Assembly: GCA_002315935.1 (NCBI GenBank)
Contig: DCII01000054.1
Location: 9,442 to 43,703, forward strand
Direction of reading: 5' to 3'
Length of the DNA stretch: 34,262 nucleotides
From: Ruminococcaceae bacterium UBA1730
Lineage (GTDB): Bacteria > Bacillota > Clostridia > Oscillospirales > Acutalibacteraceae
Position numbers and translations under genes: made by a program. This document shows, one piece after another, positions 1 to 8,390 of the stretch (position 1 is its first letter; each line of letters opens with the position of its first letter). Below the pieces are notes generated by a model. That model worked only from the letters and a program-made list of their open reading frames with translations, did no database searches and was not told where the DNA came from.

Positions 1-18
1 ATTTCACGCCAAAACAGA

Positions 19-53
19 CCAAAAAGATGCGACGACGCATTTATTCAGCGTTT
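19..53 (-). repeat. Dispersed 35-nt repeat, copy 1
   Basis: Read on the minus strand, this stretch matches 16393-16427 on the plus strand at 33 of 35 positions, from AAACGCTGAATAAATGC through TCGTCGCATCTTTT to GG. It contains a small hairpin, ATGCG-TCGT-CGCAT, followed by CTTTTTGG, so it could also act as a weak terminator for spoIIE, which is read in the same direction. No coding potential was seen. Its nature (extragenic repeat or mobile-element end) is inferred. Confidence 0.75.
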
Positions 54-99
54 CCATAAAGTATATGCACTGCCGATTAAATAAAGCACCGTTTTTTAA

Positions 100-142
100 G
101 GAATCGCTGATTAAATCGGCAGGCAAGATTTTCAGCGGTTCC
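100..142. repeat. Inverted-repeat hairpin just after spoIIE
   Basis: The arms GGAATCGCTGA (100-110) and TCAGCGGTTCC (132-142) pair over 11 positions with one G-U. After a TT bulge, AAATC and GATTT add 5 pairs around a 9-nt loop. A second inverted pair, TGCCGATT (71-78) and AATCGGCA (114-121), overlaps it. The arm motif GGAAnCGCTGA also begins the repeat copy at 45-55. There is no U tract after the stem in the spoIIE direction, so it is not a canonical terminator. The rest of 1-141 holds no gene. Confidence 0.6.
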
Positions 143-2436
143 TAAAGCTCTTCCGTCAGCACGGCGATAACCGTCATATCGTCATAGCCTTCGCCGCACT
201 TATGCCTTGCCGTGTTAAGAATAAGCTCCGAAAATGTCTGAGGGTCATTCACTCCGTCTGCGGAGCGTATTTCGTCTGCAATCCATGAATTTCCGCTTCC
301 GAGAACTCCGTCGCTGACCATCACAAGCAGGTCTCCGCCACGCATTCTGAATTCATATTTGCTAAAGCTCGCCCTGCTCAGAATTCCGAGCGGAGTTGAG
401 GGAATTTCAACGGTTCTGACCCTGCCCGAAAGAGTGTGATAGGATGCCGCCGCTCCCGATTTGAAGAGCATTGCATCGCCCGTAAACAGGTCAATTCTTG
501 CCATATCGAGGGTTGAAACCGATTCATCATCGGACTTGACCGCAAGGGCGGAATTCGTTATATTCAACGCTGTGTCAGGGCTTAATCCTGCCTTGATAAG
601 CCGGGAAAAAAGCTCAACCGTCATCGTTGAATCAACCGCCGCTCTGCCACCCGTTCCCATTCCGTCACTCAGAACAACATATGCGGCGTTTTCCGTTCGG
701 AAAAATTCATAATAATCTCCGCACAGCTTCTGATTTGCACAGCTTGCCTTTGCCGAACCGACAGACACTCTGAATAATTCCTTTCTGTAAAAATCAAGCT
801 CTTTATCCTGCTTTATTTCCTTGATTTTCGGCGGCATCAGCTCTGCACTGATTTCTCTTGAAAGCTCTGCCGTAAGCCTTGAAAGGCTTATTCCCGAGGG
901 AATACTTTTAACAACGCATTCCAATTTCAACGCTCCCGAGGACGGAGAAATGCACTTGACGGAAACCGTTTCAAAGCCACTCTCCGAGAGGACTCTTGAA
1001 GCGGTTTTTTCTTTTCCGAAAAGCATGGTTGCACCGTCACGGGTCTGCTCCGCAAGCTCCCGTAAAAGAGCCGCCATCCAGTCAAACTGTCCGCAGGCAA
1101 GCTCTCTGTTTCTTGCTGAATTTGCCTGCAAAGCGTTGATAGCCTTACGCCCTGCATAAATTCTGTTGAAATTGTCGGCAAGCCTCGGAACGCTCGGACA
1201 TTTCGAATTGAAATCGAGCGAAAAATCCATTGCACTTATTTCTTCACCTTTTGAAAGCTTGTCTGTTATCGCATCGAAATCACCGTTTTCGGGGCAGAAA
1301 TTATCCTTCAGCCTGCATGAGGAGCAAACCCGTTCTCTCACCCTCATACACACAAGAATATCCGTTGACGGAGCCATGGAATTTATTCCCTGCGAAACGG
1401 ATGCAACGCATGAAGAAACCGAGGAAATCGCATTGGCGGCATTTTTCAGCCTTTCACCTGCACTCGAAAATTCGAGACGAATTCTTCCTGCTCCCGGTTC
1501 ACGAATTCTGCCCTTGACCTTTGCCAGCTTTTTCCCGGGAATGAGAACAAAAATCAGAGCCGCAACCGCCGTCTGTGCAAAAACGGCAATTCCCTCGGAG
1601 GTCCCGTCAATGAGCGAGGTTATGGCGGCGGTAACTGAAAACGCAAGAGCACAGCCGAATCTGCCGAATTTTGAGAATATACCGCCTAAAAGTCCGCAGA
1701 TTGCGAGACCAGAAGCAAGAGCCGCACCCGTTCCGCCGACTGCACTCCCCACTCCCATGACTATTCCCGAAATGCTTCCTCCCGTCTGCCCGAAAAGATA
1801 GGATGCAACAAGCGTAACAAAAGCGGCAAACATTCCGGCAGGTCGGAAGCCTGCGAAGCTTATTTCAGAGGAACCTAAAAGAAGCGAGCAAAGACTGACC
1901 GAAATGCAGATAAGTGCATGGTCATCAAGCATATACGGACTTCGCCTTTTGAGAATACATTCCACCGTGCCCGAATAAAAGGTGACTGACGAAGCCACAA
2001 GGCACGAAGAGCAGGCACAGAGCACAAGCGAATAAAGAGAAGGTTCATTGCCGAACATCGTCACCGTTCCGCATGAAAAACACACGAGCAGAACGCAAAC
2101 CGAAAGAGCATATCTTCCTTTGGGTCTGTATTCTGTTTTCTCAAAAAAGAATTTTATTCCTGCCATCCCTGCAAGAGGAACAAGCGTGTTTATCAGCTCC
2201 GCATCCGACAGCCGAAGAAAAGCTCCGAAAACCGCTCCTGCCGCCGCAACGGGGAATGAAATTCCCGTGCACGCCGCCGCAAACCCCGTACTGAGTGCCA
2301 CATGAACCGAAAATAATCTTGCTCCCGATAAGATAAATCCGCTGAGGAAGCAAAGGCTGTAAGAAAGAATTGCCATTCCTCTGTTCCACAGCCTGTCCAG
2401 ATTATCCTCCTGCCCGATAGTTTTTATATTTTCCAT
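142..2436 (-). CDS. spoIIE: Stage II sporulation protein E (SpoIIE), PP2C-type serine phosphatase
   Basis: SpoIIE dephosphorylates the anti-anti-sigma factor SpoIIAA and so activates sigma-F in the forespore; it also acts at the polar septum. The N-terminal third is a run of hydrophobic membrane segments rich in Gly/Ala. A central region contains a Cys cluster (VCSSCRLKDNFC), and the C-terminal PP2C domain starts near residue 574. Its metal-binding motifs are visible: SDGMGTG (Asp about 591), SDGVLGSG (about 709) and YDDMTV near the end. An upstream in-frame ATG at 2454 has no ribosome binding site. The ATG at 2436 is preceded by AAGGGA with 9-nt spacing, giving 764 residues, so I prefer it. 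The gene stands alone, divergent from rlmB. No convincing promoter was recognised. Confidence 0.95.
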   Translation of the reverse strand: MENIKTIGQEDNLDRLWNRGMAILSYSLCFLSGFILSGARLFSVHVALSTGFAAACTGISFPVAAAGAVFGAFLRLSDAELINTLVPLAGMAGIKFFFEKTEYRPKGRYALSVCVLLVCFSCGTVTMFGNEPSLYSLVLCACSSCLVASSVTFYSGTVECILKRRSPYMLDDHALICISVSLCSLLLGSSEISFAGFRPAGMFAAFVTLVASYLFGQTGGSISGIVMGVGSAVGGTGAALASGLAICGLLGGIFSKFGRFGCALAFSVTAAITSLIDGTSEGIAVFAQTAVAALIFVLIPGKKLAKVKGRIREPGAGRIRLEFSSAGERLKNAANAISSVSSCVASVSQGINSMAPSTDILVCMRVRERVCSSCRLKDNFCPENGDFDAITDKLSKGEEISAMDFSLDFNSKCPSVPRLADNFNRIYAGRKAINALQANSARNRELACGQFDWMAALLRELAEQTRDGATMLFGKEKTASRVLSESGFETVSVKCISPSSGALKLECVVKSIPSGISLSRLTAELSREISAELMPPKIKEIKQDKELDFYRKELFRVSVGSAKASCANQKLCGDYYEFFRTENAAYVVLSDGMGTGGRAAVDSTMTVELFSRLIKAGLSPDTALNITNSALAVKSDDESVSTLDMARIDLFTGDAMLFKSGAAASYHTLSGRVRTVEIPSTPLGILSRASFSKYEFRMRGGDLLVMVSDGVLGSGNSWIADEIRSADGVNDPQTFSELILNTARHKCGEGYDDMTVIAVLTEEL

Positions 2437-2580
2437 CCTTTCAAGTCCCTTCATTCATGTATGCATCAATTTTATTCTCATTTCAGAACGAAATAAGTCA
2501 TATTTAGTTAGCAAAACCGAGACACAGCAAAATAATTTTTCGCAAATATTTTATTAATACTGTTTATTTTTATATTTTTA

Positions 2581-2589
2581 TGATATAAT
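2581..2589 (+). promoter_or_regulatory. Extended -10 promoter of the rlmB operon
   Basis: TGaTATAAT is a perfect extended -10 element in AT-rich DNA upstream of rlmB. The -35 position is poor, which is common for extended -10 promoters. Transcription would start near 2596, giving a leader of about 38 nt. A GGAAAGG ribosome binding site lies 10 nt before the ATG at 2634. Confidence 0.7.
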
Positions 2590-2633
2590 AAATTGATTAT
2601 GGACAAATTGCGACAAGGAAAGGTAGCTCCACT

Positions 2634-3377
2634 ATGGATATGCAGAACGAACACGAAGGGCTCATCATCGGCAGAAACGCCGTTTCGGAGGCCATCAAAA
2701 GCGGCAGAACAATCGACAGTCTGCTCTTTGCAAGAGGAGAAAGAGGCGGCTCGGTAGGTGCAATCATCTCAAAGTGCCGTGACAGGGGAATAGTGGTCAA
2801 AGAGGTTGACAGAAGAAAGCTCGACAGTCTCTGCGGCGGAGAAAACCACCAGGGCGTTGCCGCATGGGCATCAGTTCATGAATACGCTTCAATCGAGGAT
2901 ATTCTTGAAAATGCTCGCTCGAAGGGCGAAGCACCATTTGTTATTGTTTGCGATGAAATCGAAGACCCCCACAACCTCGGTGCAATCATAAGAACTGCCG
3001 ATGCCTGCGGAGCTCACGGAGTTATAATTCCGAAACGCAGAGGAGTTTCGCTTACATACGCAGTCGGCAAGGTTTCGGCAGGTGCAATTGAATATGTGCC
3101 CGTTGCGAGAGTTTCCAATCTTCCCTCCGCTCTCGATGAGTTGAAAGAAAAGGGCTTCTGGATTTATGCCGCCGACATGGACGGAACCCGTTGGGATGAG
3201 CAGGATTATTCCGGTAGCGTTGCCCTTGTTGTCGGCTCCGAGGGAAAGGGAGTCGGCAGACTTGTTAAAGAAAAATGTGATTTTACGGTTTCTCTGCCCA
3301 TGAAGGGCAAAATAAATTCTCTTAATGCCTCCGTTGCGGCAGGCATTCTGATGTATGAGGTTGCACGAAAGAGGTGA
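2634..3377 (+). CDS. rlmB: 23S rRNA 2'-O-ribose methyltransferase, TrmH/RlmB family (SPOUT)
   Basis: This 247-residue protein belongs to the SPOUT TrmH/RlmB family, which 2'-O-methylates 23S rRNA (G2251 in E. coli) using S-adenosylmethionine. An N-terminal substrate-binding domain (about 8-80, ending NHQGVAAW) is followed by the knotted catalytic domain. Its motifs are DPHNLGAIIRTADACG (motif 1), VGSEGKGV (motif 2) and LPMKGKINSLNASVAAGIL (motif 3). Length is typical. It is the first gene of a long plus-strand run, and its stop codon lies inside the ribosome binding site of the next gene. The exact target nucleotide is inferred from family. Confidence 0.93.
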   Translation: MDMQNEHEGLIIGRNAVSEAIKSGRTIDSLLFARGERGGSVGAIISKCRDRGIVVKEVDRRKLDSLCGGENHQGVAAWASVHEYASIEDILENARSKGEAPFVIVCDEIEDPHNLGAIIRTADACGAHGVIIPKRRGVSLTYAVGKVSAGAIEYVPVARVSNLPSALDELKEKGFWIYAADMDGTRWDEQDYSGSVALVVGSEGKGVGRLVKEKCDFTVSLPMKGKINSLNASVAAGILMYEVARKR

Positions 3378-3382
3378 ACGAA

Positions 3383-6217
3383 TTGAGCGAAAACAGGAAA
3401 TTTGACGATGTTGAAAGCATACTCGAACAGGTTAAAAGTATGCAGAACAAGCTCAACGAAGAGCCGGAGGAGCCTTCAAAAACTTGGTCGATGGAGGATA
3501 TTGATAAGCTCATTGCCGAATCAAACGGAGAAGTTTATATTCCGAAAACCGAAAAGAAGCCTCTAACCCCTGCCGAGGATTTCGAAAGAATTCTCAGCCG
3601 TGATTTCAAGGCGGAATTTTCTGCCGTGAAGCAGTCTGAAGTCTCTCCCGAAGCTGAAATGCAGGATATTTCATCAAACAGCATTGTAGCGGAGGTTGAC
3701 GGTCAGGAAAAATTCTTTGAGGAAGAGGATAATGCTCCGTCAGAAGAACCCGAAGAATTCGACATGGAGCTTTTTGAGCTTGAAACGGTTGTTATTCCCG
3801 AGGATAAAGAAGAAAGCAATAAAAATCCCGTTACCGCAAAAAACGAGAAGATTGATATAACCTCATACGATAAAGATGCAGAGCAGGCAAGGGAAATTTT
3901 CAAAAGGAAAACCGAAGATAATCTTGATGAATTCGACAATTCGCATATCGACAGCAGCGAATACCGCACCCGTTTCTTTAAAAAAATGACGGTTGAGGAT
4001 GACCCTGAAATCGAATTTCTGCCTGACGGTCCTGTTGACAAATCCGGAATAGTTGTTGAGAAAAGCTCCGCAGAACCCGAAGCAGGTCTTGAAGCAATGC
4101 CGAAGGTGCTCGCCGCCGAAAGTGCAAAGGCACTTGACGAACAGAAAACCCGTATTTCAGGCATTGCCAAAAACGAAGCTCCTGCCAGAGAAGAAAAAAT
4201 AAATGACGATGTTGAAGGTCAGATTATGCTCACGGGCTTTGACGATATTCCTGCCGAAACCCTTCCTGAGCAGACAAGCGTCAACGATGTTGAGGAAAAC
4301 CTCTGGGAAAGACGCCGCCAGAAGGCAAAGGATTTCAAGCTGATAAACGACATAGACCTTGACACCGATTTTGAGGGCGATTTTTCCGCTTCGCCTGACG
4401 AGGTGGCAAGAGAAGAAAAGGCACGCAAGAAGGCGGCAAGAAAGCTCGCTCTCGAAAAAGAAATCGAGAAAAAAGCCGTCGGAGTTGAATATACCGCTCC
4501 CGAGGAGAGAGCCGAAATGCACACAAGGCTCACAAGAAGAGCTTCAAAGGCGGTCAGCAATCTCATTGTCAGCGTTATCCTTGAAGCCGTTCTCGTTATT
4601 ATCAACATTCTTCCCTCGCTGACCGAAAAGCTTTCGATTGAATCCGAGGTTTTTGCAAGAGGTTCAACAATCTTTTATGTTATCAATGCAATCATTCTTA
4701 TAGTATTCACCGCCTTCTGCGGCGAAAAGCTCTCGGCAGGTCTCTCCGATTTAAGAAGCAGAAGACTTTCCTGCGATACCGCCGTTTCGCTCGCTGTTGT
4801 TGCCGCATTCATTCAGAATACTGCGGTTGCCGTTTTCGGAAACGGTGATGACTATTCAATATTCACCGTTGCCGCAGGTCTCGGACTTCTTCTTCTCAAG
4901 GCTTCGGATATGCTTGACGCAGAAAGAACTCTCGGCAACTTCGAGGTATGTGCTTTCAAATATGAGCATAATATGTATGCTGTGCATTCTCTTGAAAACG
5001 AAGCTGAAATATTTGAGCTTGGCAGAGGTCTCATGATGGGCGATGCCGATATGCTCTATTCCTCAAAGCTCGGTTTCCCGACCGACCTTATCAAAAATTC
5101 GGTCATTGAAAAGGGAAGCGAAAAGCTGATGAAAATTGCCGTTCCTGCCGCCGCAGCCGCAAGCGTTGCCGCCGCAGTCATTGCAGGAGTTTTCACAAAG
5201 GATATTTTGATAGCTCTTTCCGCCTTTGCAGGCACGTTCTGCATCTGCTCACCCGTTATCATTTCGTTTATCCCCTCCTTCATTCTCAGCTTCTATGATT
5301 ACGGTCTGAACAAGGCAGGCACAATGATAGTCAGCCTTGACGAAGCAGAAAGCGTTTCGGGTGCAAATGCAATAATTCTTGACTCTGCCGATATTTTCAG
5401 CCGTTCGCAATGCACAATGCACGGCATGAAGGATTTCAAGAATATCAGAATAGACGATGTTCTTCTTTACGCCTCCGCTCTTGTTATCAAATCAGGCGGA
5501 CCCCTTCGTGAATGCTTCGAAAAGGTTATTGACGGCAGACAGGATATTCTTCCACCCGTCAAGGAGCTGAACTACGAGGATAAGCTCGGAATTTCGGCAT
5601 GGATTCATAATCAGAAGGTTCTGCTCGGCAACAGAAATATGCTTGTTCATCATAACATTGATGTTCCCGATAAATCCGTTGAAGATAAATACGCTCACAG
5701 CGGCAGAAAGGTTATCTATCTTGCGGTTGCCGAAAAGATTGCCGCCATGTTCGTTGTCAGCTATGCAGTTGACAATGCTCTTGAGCCTTATCTTCGTGTG
5801 CTTGAGGCAAACGGAATTCAGACTCTCGTCAGAACAAACGATGTAAATGTTACCGAAGAGCTTATTTCAGAGCATTTCGGTCTTCCTCAGGAGAATTTCA
5901 GAGTTCTTTCGTCTGTTGCAGGCAAGCTCTTCAAGAGAAGAAGGGATGCCGTTGTTGATAAGCTCCCCGCAGGAATAATCCATGACGGAACCGCATATTC
6001 CATGCTCCGTGCCCTCGCTTCATCCTGCAATATTACAGCCAAGTCAAAGCTCGGCACTATTCTTCAGATTATTATCAGTGCACTCGGTTTCGTTCTGACT
6101 GCCGCTCTCTTCTGCACCGATAACGCATCATTCTTCACGGGCATGACCTCATTTTTCTTCCTGCTTGCAGGTCTCGTTATTTCATCGGGACTTGTGTTCC
6201 TCGGCAGAACCAAATAA
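3383..6217 (+). CDS. Degenerate P-type-ATPase-like membrane protein with long acidic N-terminal region
   Basis: This protein has 944 residues from the TTG at 3383, which has the strong site AGAGGTGA upstream; an alternative GTG at 3374 lacks one. Residues 1 to about 340 are acidic and low in hydrophobics, probably disordered. A Lys/Ala/Glu-rich helix follows at about 344-370. The rest follows P1B-type ATPase order: hydrophobic segments near 393-410, 428-447, 466-487, 493-512, 583-606 and 610-640; CICSP (620-624) where the metal-site CPC/CPx is expected; ILDSADIF (Asp667) at the DKTGT phosphorylation site; a nucleotide-domain-like region with GNRNML (749-754); RTND (817-820) for TGD; HDG (867-869) for GDGxNDxP; and two C-terminal membrane segments. 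The Asp is kept but the KTGT signature, TGD Gly and hinge NDxP are lost, so ATP-driven transport is unlikely. Actual function is unknown. It sits between rlmB and a NUDIX gene in one operon. Confidence 0.75.
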   Translation: MSENRKFDDVESILEQVKSMQNKLNEEPEEPSKTWSMEDIDKLIAESNGEVYIPKTEKKPLTPAEDFERILSRDFKAEFSAVKQSEVSPEAEMQDISSNSIVAEVDGQEKFFEEEDNAPSEEPEEFDMELFELETVVIPEDKEESNKNPVTAKNEKIDITSYDKDAEQAREIFKRKTEDNLDEFDNSHIDSSEYRTRFFKKMTVEDDPEIEFLPDGPVDKSGIVVEKSSAEPEAGLEAMPKVLAAESAKALDEQKTRISGIAKNEAPAREEKINDDVEGQIMLTGFDDIPAETLPEQTSVNDVEENLWERRRQKAKDFKLINDIDLDTDFEGDFSASPDEVAREEKARKKAARKLALEKEIEKKAVGVEYTAPEERAEMHTRLTRRASKAVSNLIVSVILEAVLVIINILPSLTEKLSIESEVFARGSTIFYVINAIILIVFTAFCGEKLSAGLSDLRSRRLSCDTAVSLAVVAAFIQNTAVAVFGNGDDYSIFTVAAGLGLLLLKASDMLDAERTLGNFEVCAFKYEHNMYAVHSLENEAEIFELGRGLMMGDADMLYSSKLGFPTDLIKNSVIEKGSEKLMKIAVPAAAAASVAAAVIAGVFTKDILIALSAFAGTFCICSPVIISFIPSFILSFYDYGLNKAGTMIVSLDEAESVSGANAIILDSADIFSRSQCTMHGMKDFKNIRIDDVLLYASALVIKSGGPLRECFEKVIDGRQDILPPVKELNYEDKLGISAWIHNQKVLLGNRNMLVHHNIDVPDKSVEDKYAHSGRKVIYLAVAEKIAAMFVVSYAVDNALEPYLRVLEANGIQTLVRTNDVNVTEELISEHFGLPQENFRVLSSVAGKLFKRRRDAVVDKLPAGIIHDGTAYSMLRALASSCNITAKSKLGTILQIIISALGFVLTAALFCTDNASFFTGMTSFFFLLAGLVISSGLVFLGRTK

Positions 6218-6229
6218 GGGAGGCAAACT

Positions 6230-6778
6230 ATGAATCTTACAGAAACAACAGTCAACAAAAATTTTGTTTATAAAGGCAGAATCATCAATGTCCGCTGTGA
6301 CGATGCAATGCTTCCCAACGGCAAACCCTGCACAAGAGAGGTTGTTGAGCACAACGGCGGAGTGTGTATCGCTCCGATAACAGACGAAAACGAATTGATT
6401 TTTGTCCGTCAGTTCAGATACCCTTATATGGAAGAAATTCTTGAGCTTCCTGCCGGCAAGCTCGAAAAGGGCGAAGACCCATTCGAAGCAGGCAAAAGGG
6501 AGCTTGAGGAAGAAACCGGCAGGGTTGCCGAAGAATATTTCGATTTCGGCAAATTCTATCCCTCGCCCGGATACTGCGGAGAAATAATCCATCTCTACGC
6601 CGCAAGGGGACTCAAAACAACCGAAATGCACCCCGATGAGGATGAATTTCTTGAGGTTATTAAAATCCCCATCGCAAAGGCTGTTGACATGGTTATGAGC
6701 GGCGAACTGCGTGACGGAAAAACACAGGCACTCGTTATGAGAACAGCGGAAATGCTCCGCAGAGCAGAGGCAAAATAA
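6230..6778 (+). CDS. NUDIX hydrolase, ADP-ribose pyrophosphatase type
   Basis: This 182-residue protein has a complete Nudix box at about 76-98, with Gly76, Glu82, Arg90-Glu91, Glu94-Glu95 and Gly97 in the spacing Gx5Ex7REUxEExG. YPSPGYCGE follows at 110-118; a proline at that distance after the box is typical of ADP-ribose pyrophosphatases, which split ADP-ribose to AMP and ribose-5-phosphate. GGGAGG lies 6 nt before the ATG. It follows the membrane protein by 12 nt, and its TAA overlaps the maf ATG by one base (TAATG), which suggests translational coupling. Substrate is inferred; other nucleoside diphosphate sugars are possible. Confidence 0.9.
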   Translation: MNLTETTVNKNFVYKGRIINVRCDDAMLPNGKPCTREVVEHNGGVCIAPITDENELIFVRQFRYPYMEEILELPAGKLEKGEDPFEAGKRELEEETGRVAEEYFDFGKFYPSPGYCGEIIHLYAARGLKTTEMHPDEDEFLEVIKIPIAKAVDMVMSGELRDGKTQALVMRTAEMLRRAEAK

Positions 6779-7335
6779 TGAAAAAGATTATTCTTGCATC
6801 CGCTTCTCCCCGAAGAAAAGAGCTTCTTTCAACCGCAGGAATTGAATTTGAAATCTGCGTTAAGGATGTTGACGAGACAATCCCCGAAGGAACTCCTCCT
6901 GCCGATGCCGCAGAGATGACGGCAACAAAAAAAGCTCTTGCCACGGCGGCAGAGCATAAAAATGATATTGTTATCGGTGCAGACACAATCGTTGTTGCCG
7001 GAGGAAAAATTCTCGGCAAGCCGCACAGTAAAGAAGAAGCTATTGATATGCTCACAATGCTTTCGGGCAGGGAGCATACGGTTATAACGGGAGTCTGCAT
7101 AGCCTGTGACGGCAAAACGGAGGTTTTCCACAAGGAAAGCAAGGTCAGATTCTATCCGCTGACCGATAAGGAAATTGCAGACTATGTTGCCACGGGTGAG
7201 CCTATGGACAAGGCAGGAGCTTACGGAATTCAGGGAAAAGGCTCCGTTCTTGTTGAGGGAATTGAGGGAGACTATTTCAACATAGTCGGTCTGCCCGTTG
7301 CATCAACCGTCAGAGCAATCAGAAAATTTCAATGA
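6778..7335 (+). CDS. maf: Maf family nucleoside triphosphate pyrophosphatase
   Basis: Maf proteins hydrolyse non-canonical or methylated nucleoside triphosphates (dTTP/UTP in the YhdE type) to monophosphates. The N-terminal signature ILASASPRRKELL (5-17), GADTIV with Asp69, GKPHSKEEA and the later KAGAYGIQG segment are all present, and 185 residues is the normal length. The start overlaps the NUDIX stop by 1 nt, and the stop overlaps the next start by 4 nt (ATGA). Two house-cleaning pyrophosphatases side by side suggest a shared nucleotide-sanitising role, though this is inferred from context. Confidence 0.94.
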   Translation: MKKIILASASPRRKELLSTAGIEFEICVKDVDETIPEGTPPADAAEMTATKKALATAAEHKNDIVIGADTIVVAGGKILGKPHSKEEAIDMLTMLSGREHTVITGVCIACDGKTEVFHKESKVRFYPLTDKEIADYVATGEPMDKAGAYGIQGKGSVLVEGIEGDYFNIVGLPVASTVRAIRKFQ

Positions 7336-8390
7336 AAAATACATATCCGACATATTATAAAAGCTTTGAGTGCATTGCCGACAAATGCACCGACACCTGT
7401 TGTGCCGGCTGGGAAATTGTTGTTGACGGCATAAGTGCAGAAAAATATTCCGCCGTCTGCGGAGAATTCGGCGATAAGCTCCGCAGGGCTATGAAAACAG
7501 ACGAAGACGGCGACATTGTTTTTGAAAACGACAACGGCAGATGCCCGTTTCTGCTTGAAAACGGACTTTGCGAAATGTATATAAAGCTCGGAAAAGCTTC
7601 ACTTTGCAGAACCTGCGAAAATTTTCCACGCCACAGAGCATATTTCGGCTCAAGGATGGAGACGGGAATTTCTCTCTCCTGCCCCGAAGCGGCAAGGCTG
7701 ATTATGAGCAATTCCGCTCCGATAACCTTTGAAACCGAAGAAACCGATTCTCCGCTCATGCCATCGGATTTCGATTCGGAGCTTTATCTTCTTCTTCTTA
7801 AAGCAAGAAAAAGAATTTTTTCAATCATTCAGAACCGTAACAGACCAATTCACGAAAGGCTGATTGATGTTATTCTTCTTTCTGAGAAGATTGATATGCT
7901 TGTTAAAGCTTGGAAATATGAAGAAGCGGAAGAATTTGTTTTTCAATTCAGAGAAAATGAATTCACCTGCGAGACGAAAAAATCCTCCGCAAGGAAGGCT
8001 CTTGCAAAATATATTGCCGACCATCTTGAAGCGGAAGCTCTTGCCGATGATTGGAAAAGCATTCTTTCATCTGCCGAACTCTGCACTTATCACGAAGAAT
8101 GGGAAATTGAGCATCTTGCGGTTTATTTTTTCTTCCGTTATTTCATCACCGCCGCCTATGACGGCGACATTATCGGCAAGGTTAAGTTCTGCATTCAGGC
8201 GATAATCGTTATTGAAAGCATAATCGGAAACCGCTCAGATAAACAGGAGAGAATTCGACTTATACAAAAATACTCAAAGGAAATTGAGCACTCGGCAGAC
8301 AACATGGAGCTGATGTGCCTAAAAATAAAAAAGAGCAGATATTATTCTGCTGATAACCTTATAAATATTCTCAAGGAGACCACAATATGA
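7332..8390 (+). CDS. FliB-like cysteine-rich protein (flagellin lysine-N-methylase family)
   Basis: This 352-residue protein carries the Cys signature of the FliB family: Cys14, Cys19 and Cys23-Cys24 in CIADKCTDTCCAGW, Cys71 and Cys80 in CPFLLENGLC, Cys92 and Cys95 in LCRTCENFPR, and Cys117 in SCPEAARL. This spacing suggests a metal or Fe-S site. Salmonella FliB methylates flagellin lysines, but no flagellar gene is in this window, so the methylase label should be treated as a family name only. The C-terminal half is helical and not recognisable. The ATG overlaps the maf stop, and its own stop overlaps the GH92 start (ATGA). Confidence 0.8.
   Translation: MKNTYPTYYKSFECIADKCTDTCCAGWEIVVDGISAEKYSAVCGEFGDKLRRAMKTDEDGDIVFENDNGRCPFLLENGLCEMYIKLGKASLCRTCENFPRHRAYFGSRMETGISLSCPEAARLIMSNSAPITFETEETDSPLMPSDFDSELYLLLLKARKRIFSIIQNRNRPIHERLIDVILLSEKIDMLVKAWKYEEAEEFVFQFRENEFTCETKKSSARKALAKYIADHLEAEALADDWKSILSSAELCTYHEEWEIEHLAVYFFFRYFITAAYDGDIIGKVKFCIQAIIVIESIIGNRSDKQERIRLIQKYSKEIEHSADNMELMCLKIKKSRYYSADNLINILKETTI

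Noticed and set aside
100..142. Hairpin after spoIIE as an intrinsic terminator
   Set aside because: The stem is good, but the minus strand continues TTAAAAAA with no U tract.
1166..1801. 211-codon open frame on the plus strand inside spoIIE
   Set aside because: It is antisense to the SpoIIE membrane region, has no ribosome binding site or family match, and follows from the codon bias of spoIIE.
2538..2550. Possible Spo0A box upstream of spoIIE (TTTCGCAAA)
   Set aside because: It lacks one base compared with TTTCGACAAA, the complement of the 0A box, and no fitting promoter for spoIIE was found.
3374..3382. GTG start for the P-type-ATPase-like gene
   Set aside because: It lies within the ribosome binding site AGAGGTGA, which is well placed for the TTG at 3383.
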